From the NCBI GenBank assembly GCA_036501535.1, contig DASYAE010000295.1, positions 30,405-94,404 on the forward strand: DNA of 64,000 nt, given 5' to 3'. Position 1 is the stretch's first letter. Each line of letters begins with the position of its first letter. Position numbers and translations under genes: made by a program. The notes beneath the pieces are model-generated. The model saw only the letters and a list, made by a program, of their open reading frames with translations. It did not search any database and had not been told where the DNA came from. This DNA comes from DASYAE01 sp036501535 (GTDB lineage: Bacteria > Actinomycetota > Actinomycetes > Streptomycetales > Catenulisporaceae). This document shows positions 26,192 through 34,425 of this stretch, piece after piece.

Positions 26192-26790
26192 ATGGGAATG
26201 CGCGCTGTGCGAAAAGTCGTGTGCTCGGCTGCGGCGGCGGCGCTGCTGTGCACGGCAGTGGCCGCGTGCGGGTCGTCGGGGTCGAAGCCGGGCAGCGGGG
26301 CGCTGGTACCCGCCTCCAGCCAGGACGTCTCGTTCGACGCCGGCGGGACCACGACCTACGGGACGCTGGCGATCCCGGCACACCGCAACGGCCAGCGCCT
26401 CGCCGCGCGCTGCTGCTGGCCGGCAGCGGGCCGACCGACCGCGACGGCAATCAGCCGGGCTCGAACGTGAATCCCTACACCCTGCAGCTCATCGCCGGGG
26501 TGCTCGGGCAGATGGGCATCATCACCCTGCGGTTCGACAAGTACTTCAGCGGCCGGACCGGCGCCGGGACGTACGCGTCGGATCCGGCCTCGATGACGCT
26601 GCAGCCGTTCCTGGTCCAGGCCGACGACGCCTACGACTTCCTGCGCTCGCAGCCGGCGGCCGACCCGGCGAGGCTCCTGCTGGTCGGCCACAGCGAGGGC
26701 GGGATGTACGCGCTGGAGGTGGCCGGCGCGGTCTCGCCGAAGCCGGCCGGGCTCGCGCTGATCGCAGGCCTATGCTTCGAGCCCTGCGAC
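26192..26790 (+). pseudogene. Broken lipoprotein alpha/beta hydrolase
   Basis: The first frame starts at ATG 26192 with a lipoprotein signal (SAAAAALLCTAVAACGSS, lipobox Cys). It reads through DVSFDAGGTTTYGTLAIPAH and QRLAA, then loses the family. From about 26407 the family continues in another frame (ALLLAGSGPTDRDGNQPG, then LRFDKYFSG and the nucleophile elbow LLVGHSEGG). The change of register equals a 1-nt deletion near 26404-26409. Similarity stops at about 26790 (PAGLALIAGL), so the catalytic Asp and His are missing, and the frame then runs into the opposite-strand DUF3887 gene. A sequencing error could explain the frameshift but not the lost C-terminus. Confidence 0.8.
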
Positions 26791-26798
26791 GAGCGCGA

Positions 26799-26818
26799 GC
26801 CCCTGACCGGTCAGGGGC
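26799..26818 (-). terminator. 20-bp palindrome, probable terminator of the DUF3887 gene
   Basis: GCCCCTGACC followed directly by its reverse complement (26799-26818), 18 nt beyond the stop of the minus-strand gene at 26836. A perfect stem, but it must open a few pairs for a loop and has no T-run. Confidence 0.5.
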
Positions 26819-26835
26819 CGTCACCGACGCGCGGT

Positions 26836-27753
26836 CTAGCCGAACATGGAGACCCGGTTGCGCGCCGCCTCCGCGCGCTGGGCGTCGGTCAGCATGCGCT
26901 GGTCGACCGGCTGTGCCATCCGCCAGCGGCCGTCGGCCGGGCAGGGCCGGAACTGGGTGGAGAAGAAGTGCACCGAGCGGAACGTCAGCACCTCCCAGGT
27001 CGCCGTGTAGAAGTGGCCGTCCGAGCAGCGCAGTGCGTAGTCGCCCGGCTGGATGGGATTCGGAGCGTCCTGCGAGCGCTGGAATGAGAAGTGCAGCCCG
27101 GAGACCCGGCCCAGCGGGTCGAAGCTGACCACGGCCAGCAGGTCGCCGGCCGTGAAGTTCACCGGTACGGTCACATTCGTGTACTGGTTCACCGGGGCGA
27201 TCTCGGGCGAGCCCATCGTGCCCTTGTACCCGTCGAGGTACCGGGTGACCTGCCGCCAGACCTCGCGCAGGTCGTCCTCGCCGAGCGACCCGGCCATGGC
27301 GTCCGTGAAGTCCGCCCGCGCCGCGCCCCACTCGCCGGCCGTGATCTGCCGCAGCAGCGCCGTCGCGCGGTCGGCGATGTCGTCGGGCGGGGTCGCGTCG
27401 GCCGGCCTGACGGTCTGCCGGTCGACGTACGAGAAGTGCAGCCCGGCCACCTGGCCCAGCGGGTTGTAGGTGACCTTGGCCAGCAGGCCGCCGGCGGTGA
27501 AGTCCAGCGGCACGGACACGTTGGTGAACGGCCTGACCGTGCTGATCTCCGGAGCTCCCATCGTACCCCGACATACGCCGAGGTGCCGGCCGGCCTTCTC
27601 CCAGGCCTCGCGCAGGCCGTCCTCGTCCAGCGCGGCGGCCATGGCTTCCGTGAAGTCCGCCCGCGCCGCACCCCACTGGCCGCTGGTGATCTGCGCCAGC
27701 AGCACCGCCGCGCGGTCGGCGGCACCCGGGAGCGGAGCATTGACATCAGCCAT
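26836..27753 (-). CDS. Protein with two tandem DUF3887 domains
   Basis: A 305-residue protein made of two similar modules (about residues 10-112 and 125-228). Each runs from RA..LL.QIT.G.WGAARADFT.AM through a Leu/Trp helix and GTMG.PEI to a C-terminal half of three strands (FTNVSVPLDFTAGGLLAKVTYNPLGQVAGLHFS in the first). This is the DUF3887 cystatin-like fold, usually fused in front of alpha/beta hydrolases. The last 75 residues are unrelated and hold two cysteines. There is no signal peptide. The ATG has GGGAG upstream. It faces a broken hydrolase of the type DUF3887 is normally fused to, so the two may derive from one ancestral arrangement. The function is unknown. Confidence 0.8.
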   Translation of the reverse strand: MADVNAPLPGAADRAAVLLAQITSGQWGAARADFTEAMAAALDEDGLREAWEKAGRHLGVCRGTMGAPEISTVRPFTNVSVPLDFTAGGLLAKVTYNPLGQVAGLHFSYVDRQTVRPADATPPDDIADRATALLRQITAGEWGAARADFTDAMAGSLGEDDLREVWRQVTRYLDGYKGTMGSPEIAPVNQYTNVTVPVNFTAGDLLAVVSFDPLGRVSGLHFSFQRSQDAPNPIQPGDYALRCSDGHFYTATWEVLTFRSVHFFSTQFRPCPADGRWRMAQPVDQRMLTDAQRAEAARNRVSMFG

Positions 27754-27843
27754 CGGATTCGTCGTCTCCCGTCGCGCCCGGATGCTCTCAGGATCAGACG
27801 AGCATACGAGGAAACCGGCTCGCGGGTCGTTGCAGCGTGGCCT

Positions 27844-27859
27844 AACGCCAGCAGGCGTT
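27844..27859. promoter_or_regulatory. Inverted repeat at the promoter of the ArsR/SufR-like gene
   Basis: AACGCC-AGCA-GGCGTT lies just before TAGAAT (27865-27870), a good -10 box placed 7 nt ahead of the GTG start. This suggests a leaderless transcript with an overlapping operator, probably for autoregulation. Confidence 0.5.
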
Positions 27860-27876
27860 GGTCATAGAATCGGCGG

Positions 27877-28584
27877 GTGACTGGTGAGGATGAGGACGCC
27901 GCTTTCGCCGCGATCGACGTGCTGAGCGATCCGGTGCGGCGCAGGCTCTACCGGCTCGTGGCGTCGTCGCCGCAGGACGTCGGGCGGGACGGCGCCGCGG
28001 AGGCGGCCGGGGTCTCCCGCTCGCTCGCCGCGTTCCACCTGGACAAGCTGGTCGAGGCCGGGCTGCTGGAGGCCTCGTTCCGGCGCACCTCGGGCCGCAC
28101 CGGGCCGGGGGCCGGCCGCCCGGCGAAGCTGTACCGGCGCGCTCCGGGCGAGCGCGCGGTATCCGTTCCCCCGCGCTCGTACGGGGCCGCGGGCCGGCTT
28201 CTCGCGGAGGTGGTGGACCGCGCCGGGCTCGACAGGCAGCTCAGCGCGGCGGCTCGCGCGGCCGGGCTCCGGGAGGGCGCGACCGCGGACGGGTGCGAGG
28301 ACGAGTCCGGGGGCTGCGACAGCAGTGGCGGCGGCGATGGCGATCCGGTGCCGCTGCTTCGGGATCGCGGCTATCAGCCGTTCCACGACGGCGACACGGT
28401 GCGCCTGCACAACTGCCCCTTCCACGCGCTGGCCGAGGAGTTCCCCGCACTGATCTGCGGGATGAACCTCGCCCTGGTGGAGGGGCTGATCAGTGCTCGA
28501 AGCGCAGGGCGGTGGGCGGCGGTGATGGACCCCCAGCCGGGCACCTGCTGCGTCGCGCTGCACTGTAAAACAAATTCTGATTGA
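27877..28584 (+). CDS. ArsR/SufR-like winged-helix regulator with Cys-rich C-terminus
   Basis: A 235-residue regulator. The winged helix covers about residues 10-85 (LSDPVRRRLYRLVASS, then AAEAAGVSRSLAAFHLDKLVEAGLL and the GAGRPAKLYRR wing), like COG2345 proteins. The C-terminal domain ends with HNCPFHALAEEFPALICGMN and a late CC and C (TCCVALHC), a cysteine spacing like the iron-sulfur-binding SufR family. A C-G-rich insert (CEDESGGCDSSGGG) is extra. It may therefore sense iron-sulfur status or a metal; that is inference. GTG start with no Shine-Dalgarno, so probably leaderless. The DUF3291 gene 31 nt downstream may be co-transcribed. Confidence 0.78.
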   Translation: MTGEDEDAAFAAIDVLSDPVRRRLYRLVASSPQDVGRDGAAEAAGVSRSLAAFHLDKLVEAGLLEASFRRTSGRTGPGAGRPAKLYRRAPGERAVSVPPRSYGAAGRLLAEVVDRAGLDRQLSAAARAAGLREGATADGCEDESGGCDSSGGGDGDPVPLLRDRGYQPFHDGDTVRLHNCPFHALAEEFPALICGMNLALVEGLISARSAGRWAAVMDPQPGTCCVALHCKTNSD

Positions 28585-28615
28585 CTTTAGAATCGCGGCA
28601 CGGGATCGTTGCCCC

Positions 28616-29140
28616 ATGACCGACTTCCACCTCGCCGAGGTCAACATCGGCCGCATCGTCGCCCCGCTGGACAGCCCCGCACTCGCCGGCTTCGTCGAAC
28701 AGCTCGACGAGATCAACGCGCTCGCCGACGGCGCGCCCGGGTTCGTCTGGCGGATGGTCGGCGAGGACGGTGCGGACGCGACCGCCCTGCGCCCCGACGC
28801 GGCCGACGACAGGCTGCTGATCAACTGCTCGGTCTGGGAGTCGGCCGAGGCGCTGCGCGACTTCGCCTACCGGTCCGACCACATGCGGGTACTGATCCGC
28901 CGGCGGGAGTGGTTCGAGCGCTCGGTCGAGCCGTACCTGGCGCTGTGGTGGATCCCGGCCGGGCGGGTGCCGACCGCGGCGGAGGCCATGCGGCGGATCG
29001 CACTGCTGCGGGAGAACGGCCCGGGGCCCGGGGCGTTCACCTTCCGCAATCCGTTCCCCGCGCCGGACGCGGCGCCGCCCGCAGCCGAATCGGCGAGCGG
29101 TCAGCTCGGCCTGCGGATCGGCAGGCCTGCGGCCCGGTAG
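28616..29140 (+). CDS. DUF3291 family protein
   Basis: A 174-residue protein. The core (about residues 4-140) has the DUF3291 pattern: LAEVNIGRIVAPLDSPALAG, INALADGAPGFVWRMVGEDG, and SVWESAEALRDFAY followed by HMRVLIRRREWF. This is a dimeric alpha-beta-barrel (ABM-like) fold; members are often near monooxygenase genes, but none is here. The catalytic role is unknown. The 3' end overlaps the convergent Gfo/Idh/MocA gene by 40 nt. It starts at ATG, 31 nt after the regulator stop. Confidence 0.8.
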   Translation: MTDFHLAEVNIGRIVAPLDSPALAGFVEQLDEINALADGAPGFVWRMVGEDGADATALRPDAADDRLLINCSVWESAEALRDFAYRSDHMRVLIRRREWFERSVEPYLALWWIPAGRVPTAAEAMRRIALLRENGPGPGAFTFRNPFPAPDAAPPAAESASGQLGLRIGRPAAR

Positions 29141-30108
29141 ATCGCGTCGACCACGGTCATGTTCCCGATCGCGTCGGCCGGATCCGTCAGCACCGGCGCC
29201 TTCTCCCGCACCGCCGCGACGAACGCATCGAGCTGATATTCGTAGCTCGGCCGGCGGGACAGGCGCTCCACCCGGCGGCGGGCGCCCTTGACGTGCACCG
29301 TGAGCCGGTGGCCCGACTGCGGCGACAGGGGATTGAGAACGTGCAGCCCGCCGCGCTCGCCCAGCGCGCTCAGGCTGAGCCGCATCAGGTTCGACGACCA
29401 CAGCGAGCCGACGACCCGCCCGGACTCGCCGCCGGGGAACCGCAGCTGCGCCCACGTCGCCCGGTCGACGTCCCGGCCGTGCAGCCGCGCCCTCGCCGCC
29501 ACGACCTCGGGCTCGGCGCCGACCAGCGTGCGCACCATGTGCACCGCGTAGCAGCCGATGTCCATCAGCGCGCCGCCGGCCAGGTCGAGCCGGTACCGGA
29601 TGTCGGAGAAGCGCGGAAGCGGGATGCAGGCGCTGGCCGCCACGTGCCGCAGCGGGCCGAGCTCGCCGGAGCGGATGATCTCGACCGCGCGTTGCGCCAC
29701 CGGGTGGTACCGGTAGTGGAACGCCTCCATGACGACGAGATCAGTGCCCTGCGCGGCCTCGGCGACGGCCCGCGCCTCGGCGGCGTTGGCGGTCAGCGGC
29801 TTCTCGCAGAGCACGTGCTTGCCGGCCCGGAGCGCGGCGAGCGTCCACCGGCCGTGCAGCCCGTTGGGCAGCGGGTTGTAGACGATGTCGACCGACGGGT
29901 CCGACAGCAGTTCCTCATAGCTGCCGTGCACGACCGGGATGCCGTGCTTGGCGGCGTATTCTCGGGCCCGCGCGGGATCCCTCGCCGCGATCGCCGCGAC
30001 CTCCACGCCCGCCGCGTTGCGCGCCGGCTTGATCACCGCGGCCGGCGCAATGCGCGCCGCGCCGAGAATCCCGATGCGCAGCGGACCCGGGCCCGCATCA
30101 CTCGTCAT
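29101..30108 (-). CDS. Gfo/Idh/MocA family NAD(P)-dependent oxidoreductase
   Basis: A 335-residue protein. The Rossmann start is IGILGAARIAPAAVIKPAR, the sugar-acid motif CEKPL (Lys-Pro of the family) lies at about residue 98, and the C-terminal half is the usual open beta-sheet with GGALMDIGCYAVHMVRTLVG. Family members oxidise or reduce cyclic polyols, sugars or their amines, or cleave biliverdin-like substrates. The substrate is not evident. Start ATG at 30108. It is a single gene, convergent with the DUF3291 gene. Confidence 0.9.
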   Translation of the reverse strand: MTSDAGPGPLRIGILGAARIAPAAVIKPARNAAGVEVAAIAARDPARAREYAAKHGIPVVHGSYEELLSDPSVDIVYNPLPNGLHGRWTLAALRAGKHVLCEKPLTANAAEARAVAEAAQGTDLVVMEAFHYRYHPVAQRAVEIIRSGELGPLRHVAASACIPLPRFSDIRYRLDLAGGALMDIGCYAVHMVRTLVGAEPEVVAARARLHGRDVDRATWAQLRFPGGESGRVVGSLWSSNLMRLSLSALGERGGLHVLNPLSPQSGHRLTVHVKGARRRVERLSRRPSYEYQLDAFVAAVREKAPVLTDPADAIGNMTVVDAIYRAAGLPIRRPS

Positions 30109-30160
30109 ACCGACACTTGATAGCAGACCCGCGGTCCGGCGTCCCGGACTGACAGGCGGC

Positions 30161-31057
30161 TCAGTGATGGTGGTGCGAGGGCGAGGAGTCCGAACTGCTC
30201 GATCCCGAACCGCTGTGGTGGTGCACGGCCGAGGCTATGGAAGCGGCGACCGCGGCCTGCGTGGCCGCGTGCACTGCGGCGTTCGTCGCCGCGTGTGCCG
30301 CGGCTTGAGCCGCCTGGGAGAAGGCGTGGACGTGACCCGGGCCGGCCGGGAAGCCGTGTTCGCGCATTCCGCCGTCTTGCGGCGACGCGTCCTGAACCGA
30401 CTGCGCCGCTCCGGGGTGATGCGGGAACAGCAGGTTCGGATCCACCTGGTTCCCCGCCAGGGACACCGACGCGCCGCCGCGGCCGGCACCTGCGGACCGT
30501 GCGAGCACCGCGAGTCGCACGCGCAGCCCCTTGTTCTGCGCGCCGGGGTAGAACCAGTCCCCCATCCCGGCCACGTAAAGCAGCCCGGCCAGGGCGAACG
30601 CCTGCGGCGGCTGGTCGCCCGCGCCGATCACGGCGGCGTGGACCCGGGAGGCGACGGCGTGGAACCGGCTCGGGTCCGCCAGCCGGTATCCCGGCCGCTT
30701 GACCAGGCCCAGCAGCCTGACCTGCTCCTCGATCAGCAGGCCCGCGGCGTGCATGCGGTCGAAGTAGGCCGAGACGAACCCGCCCGGGAGGTCGGCCATC
30801 CACGAGCGGACCGGCATGCCGCCGGCGCCCGCGAGCACGGACAGCCGCTCGTCCAGCGCCGCGTGGCCGACCGGCGCCGGATCCAGCAGCCTGATCTGGG
30901 TGCCCGCGACCAGCACGCGGCCGGCGATGGTCAGGTCGACCAGCTCGGCACCGCGCAGCGCCTGACGCACGGTCAGCGAGAGATTGCCGGTGTTGGGGCC
31001 GAGGCGCGGTTTGAGCCCCACGGCCAGGATGATCAGGTCCTCCCCCAAGGTTGTCAT
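30161..31057 (-). CDS. GPP34 (Golgi phosphoprotein 3-like) protein with Ala/His tail
   Basis: A 298-residue protein. Residues 1-205 match GPP34: TLGEDLIILAVGLKPRLGPN, LRGAELVDLTIAGRVLV, LAGLLYVAGMGDWFY and the helical remainder. GPP34 binds phosphoinositides in eukaryotes; actinobacterial members are soluble and of unknown role. The last 50 residues are low complexity (AAQAAAHAATNAAVHAATQ), then Gly/Ser and a His4 end. The ATG at 31057 is preceded by only a weak site; an in-frame start 102 nt upstream is less likely. Confidence 0.8.
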   Translation of the reverse strand: MTTLGEDLIILAVGLKPRLGPNTGNLSLTVRQALRGAELVDLTIAGRVLVAGTQIRLLDPAPVGHAALDERLSVLAGAGGMPVRSWMADLPGGFVSAYFDRMHAAGLLIEEQVRLLGLVKRPGYRLADPSRFHAVASRVHAAVIGAGDQPPQAFALAGLLYVAGMGDWFYPGAQNKGLRVRLAVLARSAGAGRGGASVSLAGNQVDPNLLFPHHPGAAQSVQDASPQDGGMREHGFPAGPGHVHAFSQAAQAAAHAATNAAVHAATQAAVAASIASAVHHHSGSGSSSSDSSPSHHHH

Positions 31058-31233
31058 GAGGCTTACGGTAGCTCCGGCCCGGTCCGGCCGGGGGCCTTTC
31101 GTCACAGGTCCGCACTTAAGGGCATTGCCGACAGCCCGCAGGTGCGCACACGCAGTCACGCTCGGATAAGGGCTTGCCCGCAGCGCGCGCCTCGCTTATC
31201 GTCACTCTGACGCTAAGTGGAGGGAGGGGCCCG

Positions 31234-31929
31234 ATGTCCTTGTCTGCGTCCTTGTCCGCGTCCTTCTCCTTGGGACACCTGCTCGGGGAGATCACCGCGC
31301 CGCTCAACGTGGTGCTGTTCACCTTCGGCCGGGACGGGGTGACCTGGGCCGAGCTGCTCGGCTTCGCCACCGGCGCGGTCGGGGTGTGGCTGACCGTGCG
31401 GTTCAACATCTGGAACTTCCCGATCGGCATCGCCAACAACGTCTTCTTCCTGGTGCTGTTCTGGACCGCCCGGCTCTACGCCGACGCCTCGCTGCAGATC
31501 GTCTACCTCGTGCTCGGCTTCCTCGGCTGGTGGGAGTGGCTGCACGGGGGCGAGCGGCGCGGGAAGCGGGTGATGGCGCACGCCGGGCGGCTCGGCCTGG
31601 CCGTGCCGTTGGCGCTGGTCGTCCCGGCCACGTGGGGCCTGACGCTGCTGCTGCGCGCCGCGCACGACATCGCGCCGTTCTGGGACGCGCTGACCACCGC
31701 GCTCTCGCTGGCCGCGCAGTGGCTGCTCAACCTGAAGAAGTTCGAGAACTGGTTCCTGTGGATGGCGGCCGACGTCATCTACGTGCCGCTCTACTTCGTC
31801 AAGGCGCTCGATCTGACCGGCATCGTCTACGTGCTCTTCCTCACCATGTGCGTGCTGGGCCTGCGCGCCTGGCGGGCCGAGATGGCGGCCCGGTCCGGCC
31901 TCGAGCGACCGGCTGCGGTGACGGCGTGA
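31234..31929 (+). CDS. pnuC: Nicotinamide riboside transporter PnuC
   Basis: A 231-residue integral membrane protein with seven hydrophobic helices. WLTVRFNIWNFPIGIANN and QWLLNLKKFENWFLWMAADV are the PnuC substrate-binding segments. It imports nicotinamide riboside (or nicotinamide) down a gradient, with trapping by phosphorylation. The ATG has GGAGGGAGGGG upstream. The stop overlaps the GTG of the NadR-like gene, which supplies that phosphorylation, so uptake and trapping are coupled. An inverted repeat (31165-31170 with 31195-31200, GATAAG/CTTATC) lies upstream and could be a regulator site. Confidence 0.9.
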   Translation: MSLSASLSASFSLGHLLGEITAPLNVVLFTFGRDGVTWAELLGFATGAVGVWLTVRFNIWNFPIGIANNVFFLVLFWTARLYADASLQIVYLVLGFLGWWEWLHGGERRGKRVMAHAGRLGLAVPLALVVPATWGLTLLLRAAHDIAPFWDALTTALSLAAQWLLNLKKFENWFLWMAADVIYVPLYFVKALDLTGIVYVLFLTMCVLGLRAWRAEMAARSGLERPAAVTA

Positions 31930-33083
31930 GCGGCGTGAGCGGCCACGCGGACTTCGCGCACGGACTGGTGATCGGCAAGTTCTACCCGCCGCATCCCGGT
32001 CACCACTTCCTGATCCGCACCGCGGCGCAGTCCTGCCGGCGCGTGACGGTCGTCGTCATGGCCGCGGCGGTCGAGTCGATCCCGCTGGACGAGCGGGTGC
32101 GCTGGCTGCGCGAGGCGTTCCGGGACAAGGAGGGCGTCGCCGTCCAGGGCGTCGAGGACGACCACGAGATCGACTTCGAGAGCGCGGAGGCCTGGTCCGC
32201 GCACGTCACGCTGATGCGCGCCGGAGTGGATCAGGGCCCGCATGCGTCGGTGCCGGTGGACGCGGTGTTCTGCTCGGAGCCCTACGGCGCCGAGCTCGCC
32301 CGGCGGTTCGACGCGGCGGAGGTGCGGCTCGACCCGGCCCGCGCGACGTTCGCCGTCTCCGGCACGAAGGTCCGCTCGGACCCGGTCGCCGCCTGGCCGC
32401 TGCTCGAGCCGCCGGTGCGCGGCTGGCTGGCCAGGCGGGTCGTGGTGCTGGGCGCCGAGTCGACCGGGACGACCACGCTGGCCGGCGACCTGGCCGACGC
32501 GCTGCGGGCGCGCGGCGGTCCGCACGCCATGACCCGCTGCGTGCCGGAGTACGGCAGGGAGCTGACGGTCGCGAAGCTCGCCGTGCTGCGGGGGCGGCTC
32601 GCCAGGCAGGCAGACCTGAGCCGCGAACCCGCGCCGGAGCCGGAGCCGTCGATCCTCGACCTGGTCTGGACCGACGCGGACTTCGAGCTCGTGGCCGCGC
32701 AGCAGTGCGCCGACGAGGACCACGACGCGGCGCTCGGCGGCCCGATCCTGGTCTGCGACACCGACGCGCTCGCCACGACCGTCTGGCAGGAGCGTTACGT
32801 GGGCGCCGCGACCGACCCGGTCCGCGCCGTCGCCGCCGCGATGAAGCCGCGCGCGCTCTACATCCTGACCGGGCACGAGGGCGTGCCGTTCGAGGACGAC
32901 GGAATGCGCGACGGCGAGCACCTGCGGCCGTGGATGACCGGCCGGTTCCGTGAGTTGCTGGCCGACCGGCCGGTGCCGTGGATCGAGGTGGCGGGCGACC
33001 GGCCGGCCCGGCTGCGGCAGGCGCTGGCCGCCGTCGACGCGCTGCTCGCCGAGGGATGGGGCCTGGCCGATCCGCTGGGCTGA
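31926..33083 (+). CDS. nadR: NadR-like NMN adenylyltransferase / ribosylnicotinamide kinase
   Basis: A 385-residue bifunctional enzyme of NAD salvage. The N-terminal nucleotidyltransferase has GKFYPPHPGHHFLI (the HxGH motif) and FAVSGTKVRSDP (the ISxTxxR-type motif). The C-terminal kinase begins VVVLGAESTGTTTLAGDLADAL, a P-loop in which the usual Lys is replaced by Thr. It has no DNA-binding N-terminus, so it is an enzyme only. The GTG overlaps the pnuC stop (GTGA); a GTG at 31935 is an alternative. It converts imported nicotinamide riboside to NMN and then NAD. Cytoplasmic. Confidence 0.88.
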   Translation: MSGVSGHADFAHGLVIGKFYPPHPGHHFLIRTAAQSCRRVTVVVMAAAVESIPLDERVRWLREAFRDKEGVAVQGVEDDHEIDFESAEAWSAHVTLMRAGVDQGPHASVPVDAVFCSEPYGAELARRFDAAEVRLDPARATFAVSGTKVRSDPVAAWPLLEPPVRGWLARRVVVLGAESTGTTTLAGDLADALRARGGPHAMTRCVPEYGRELTVAKLAVLRGRLARQADLSREPAPEPEPSILDLVWTDADFELVAAQQCADEDHDAALGGPILVCDTDALATTVWQERYVGAATDPVRAVAAAMKPRALYILTGHEGVPFEDDGMRDGEHLRPWMTGRFRELLADRPVPWIEVAGDRPARLRQALAAVDALLAEGWGLADPLG

Positions 33084-33114
33084 CGAGGTTTGTCAGCTTT
33101 ATGGCTTTGTGGCT

Positions 33115-34050
33115 TTATGTTCTGCTCTGGTCGACCGCGTCGCGGTAGAGGGCGAAGACGTCCGGGCCGAAGACGGACGAGTAGGAGAAGGCGGGGATGT
33201 CGCCACCCTCCTCGTATCCGCCGACCACCCCGACGACGTGGTCCGTGCCGGTCTCGATCCAGGGGCCGCCGCTGGTGCCGTCCTGGAAGTTCGGCCCGGC
33301 GAAGCCGGAGTAGAGCTCTGACACGCCGTCGACGGTCTCGACCTCCTTGACCGCCTGGCTGTGGCAGATGATCGGAGCGTTGCCGTCCGGGTCGTACACG
33401 ACCTGGTTGTAGCCGAGGACCGTGACGTCCCGCGGCAGGTGCGTCGCGGAGAGCGCGAGGCCGCCGGCAACGCGCTGGATGCTCCTGCCCTCGACCGGAT
33501 CGATGGTCAGCAGGGCGTAGTCGTCCAGCGGATTGTGGCTGGAGACCCAGCCCGCGTCGACGCTGATGGACCGGACATACCAGACCCCGTAGCCGGACAC
33601 GCCATTGTCGAACTTCGGCGCGAAGGCGAGGAACTTCTGGAAGGCGGAGCCGTACACGCAGTGCGCCGCGGTCAGCACCAGGTCCCCGGCGGGGCTGTCC
33701 ACGACGCTCGCGCTGCACTCGTGGGCGGCGCCGGTGAGCTTGCCGTGCGAGTAGACCGGCGCGGTGAACAGCGCGCCGACGTCGGACCAGCCGTTGAAGT
33801 GGAAGGTCTGCCCGAACGTGGTCGGGGCCGGGGACTCGACCGCCCGGCCGTCGGCGCGGGCGAGAAGCGCGGGGCTGACGTTGTTCGTCAGCTCGTAGGA
33901 GGGCGGGGTGGGCAGGTTGTAGGTCACGAACTGCGCCGAGGCGGAGGATCCGGCCGAGGCGTCCGCCGCGGCGCAGTCGGCCGTTCCGCAGACGACCACC
34001 ACCGCCAGGGCCGCGGCCGAGCCGCGCCGCCCGAGTATTCGATTCTTCAT
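33115..34050 (-). CDS. Secreted trypsin-like serine protease
   Basis: A 311-residue protein. The signal peptide runs to about residue 28 (RRGSAAALAVVVVCGTADCAAA). The catalytic triad is visible: His130 in LTAAHC, Asp177 in DDYALL and Ser260 in DGTSGGPW. The upstream 80 residues are a possible pro-region. It belongs to the chymotrypsin (S1/V8-like) superfamily secreted by actinomycetes. Two cysteines (in ECSAS and AHCV) can form the usual His-loop disulfide. Start ATG at 34050 with only a weak ribosome site. A single gene. Confidence 0.9.
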   Translation of the reverse strand: MKNRILGRRGSAAALAVVVVCGTADCAAADASAGSSASAQFVTYNLPTPPSYELTNNVSPALLARADGRAVESPAPTTFGQTFHFNGWSDVGALFTAPVYSHGKLTGAAHECSASVVDSPAGDLVLTAAHCVYGSAFQKFLAFAPKFDNGVSGYGVWYVRSISVDAGWVSSHNPLDDYALLTIDPVEGRSIQRVAGGLALSATHLPRDVTVLGYNQVVYDPDGNAPIICHSQAVKEVETVDGVSELYSGFAGPNFQDGTSGGPWIETGTDHVVGVVGGYEEGGDIPAFSYSSVFGPDVFALYRDAVDQSRT

Positions 34051-34425
34051 GGAGTCGTGGGTATCCCGTTCATCAGAGAGCTACGAACCGGCCGCCCGCC
34101 CGGCACCCGTCCGGTCGCGGCACGCGGCCACCGAGAGCGACAGGACCGTTACACGTCGGAGTGAGTCGGCCCGCCGGTCGCTCCGAACGTACTGGACGCA
34201 TCGGCCGGGCAGAAGATCTCCGCGGGTTCAAGGATCGGCAAAGGCGCCGCGCCGATTCGGCGGCCGGGCCCGGAGATCGGGGCTCGATTGAGGGCTCGAT
34301 GTCCGCTGTGCGACCGGCCGGTCGCACAGCGCCGCCGCGTGTCTCGACATGTGGAATTCTGGCGAATCGGCGACCATCTGTGGCAGCGTCGGACGAAGTA
34401 CGCCCGAACCCGGAGGACCCGCCAG
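34051..34425. other. Divergent intergenic region, 375 nt
   Basis: No gene. The dominant feature is a perfect 28-bp palindrome at 34304-34331, about 95 nt upstream of the FBP gene and 255 nt upstream of the protease. No clear -10/-35 pair was picked. Confidence 0.5.
34304..34331. promoter_or_regulatory. Perfect 28-bp palindrome
   Basis: The half-site CGCTGTGCGACCGG (34304-34317) is followed with no spacer by its exact reverse complement (34318-34331). It lies in the divergent gap, so an operator for a dimeric regulator is likely. A cruciform or terminator is the alternative. Confidence 0.6.

Noticed and set aside
31060..31233. Possible NAD-type riboswitch before pnuC
   Set aside because: Only a GATAAG/CTTATC inverted repeat is visible; the conserved core of known NAD riboswitch classes was not recognised.
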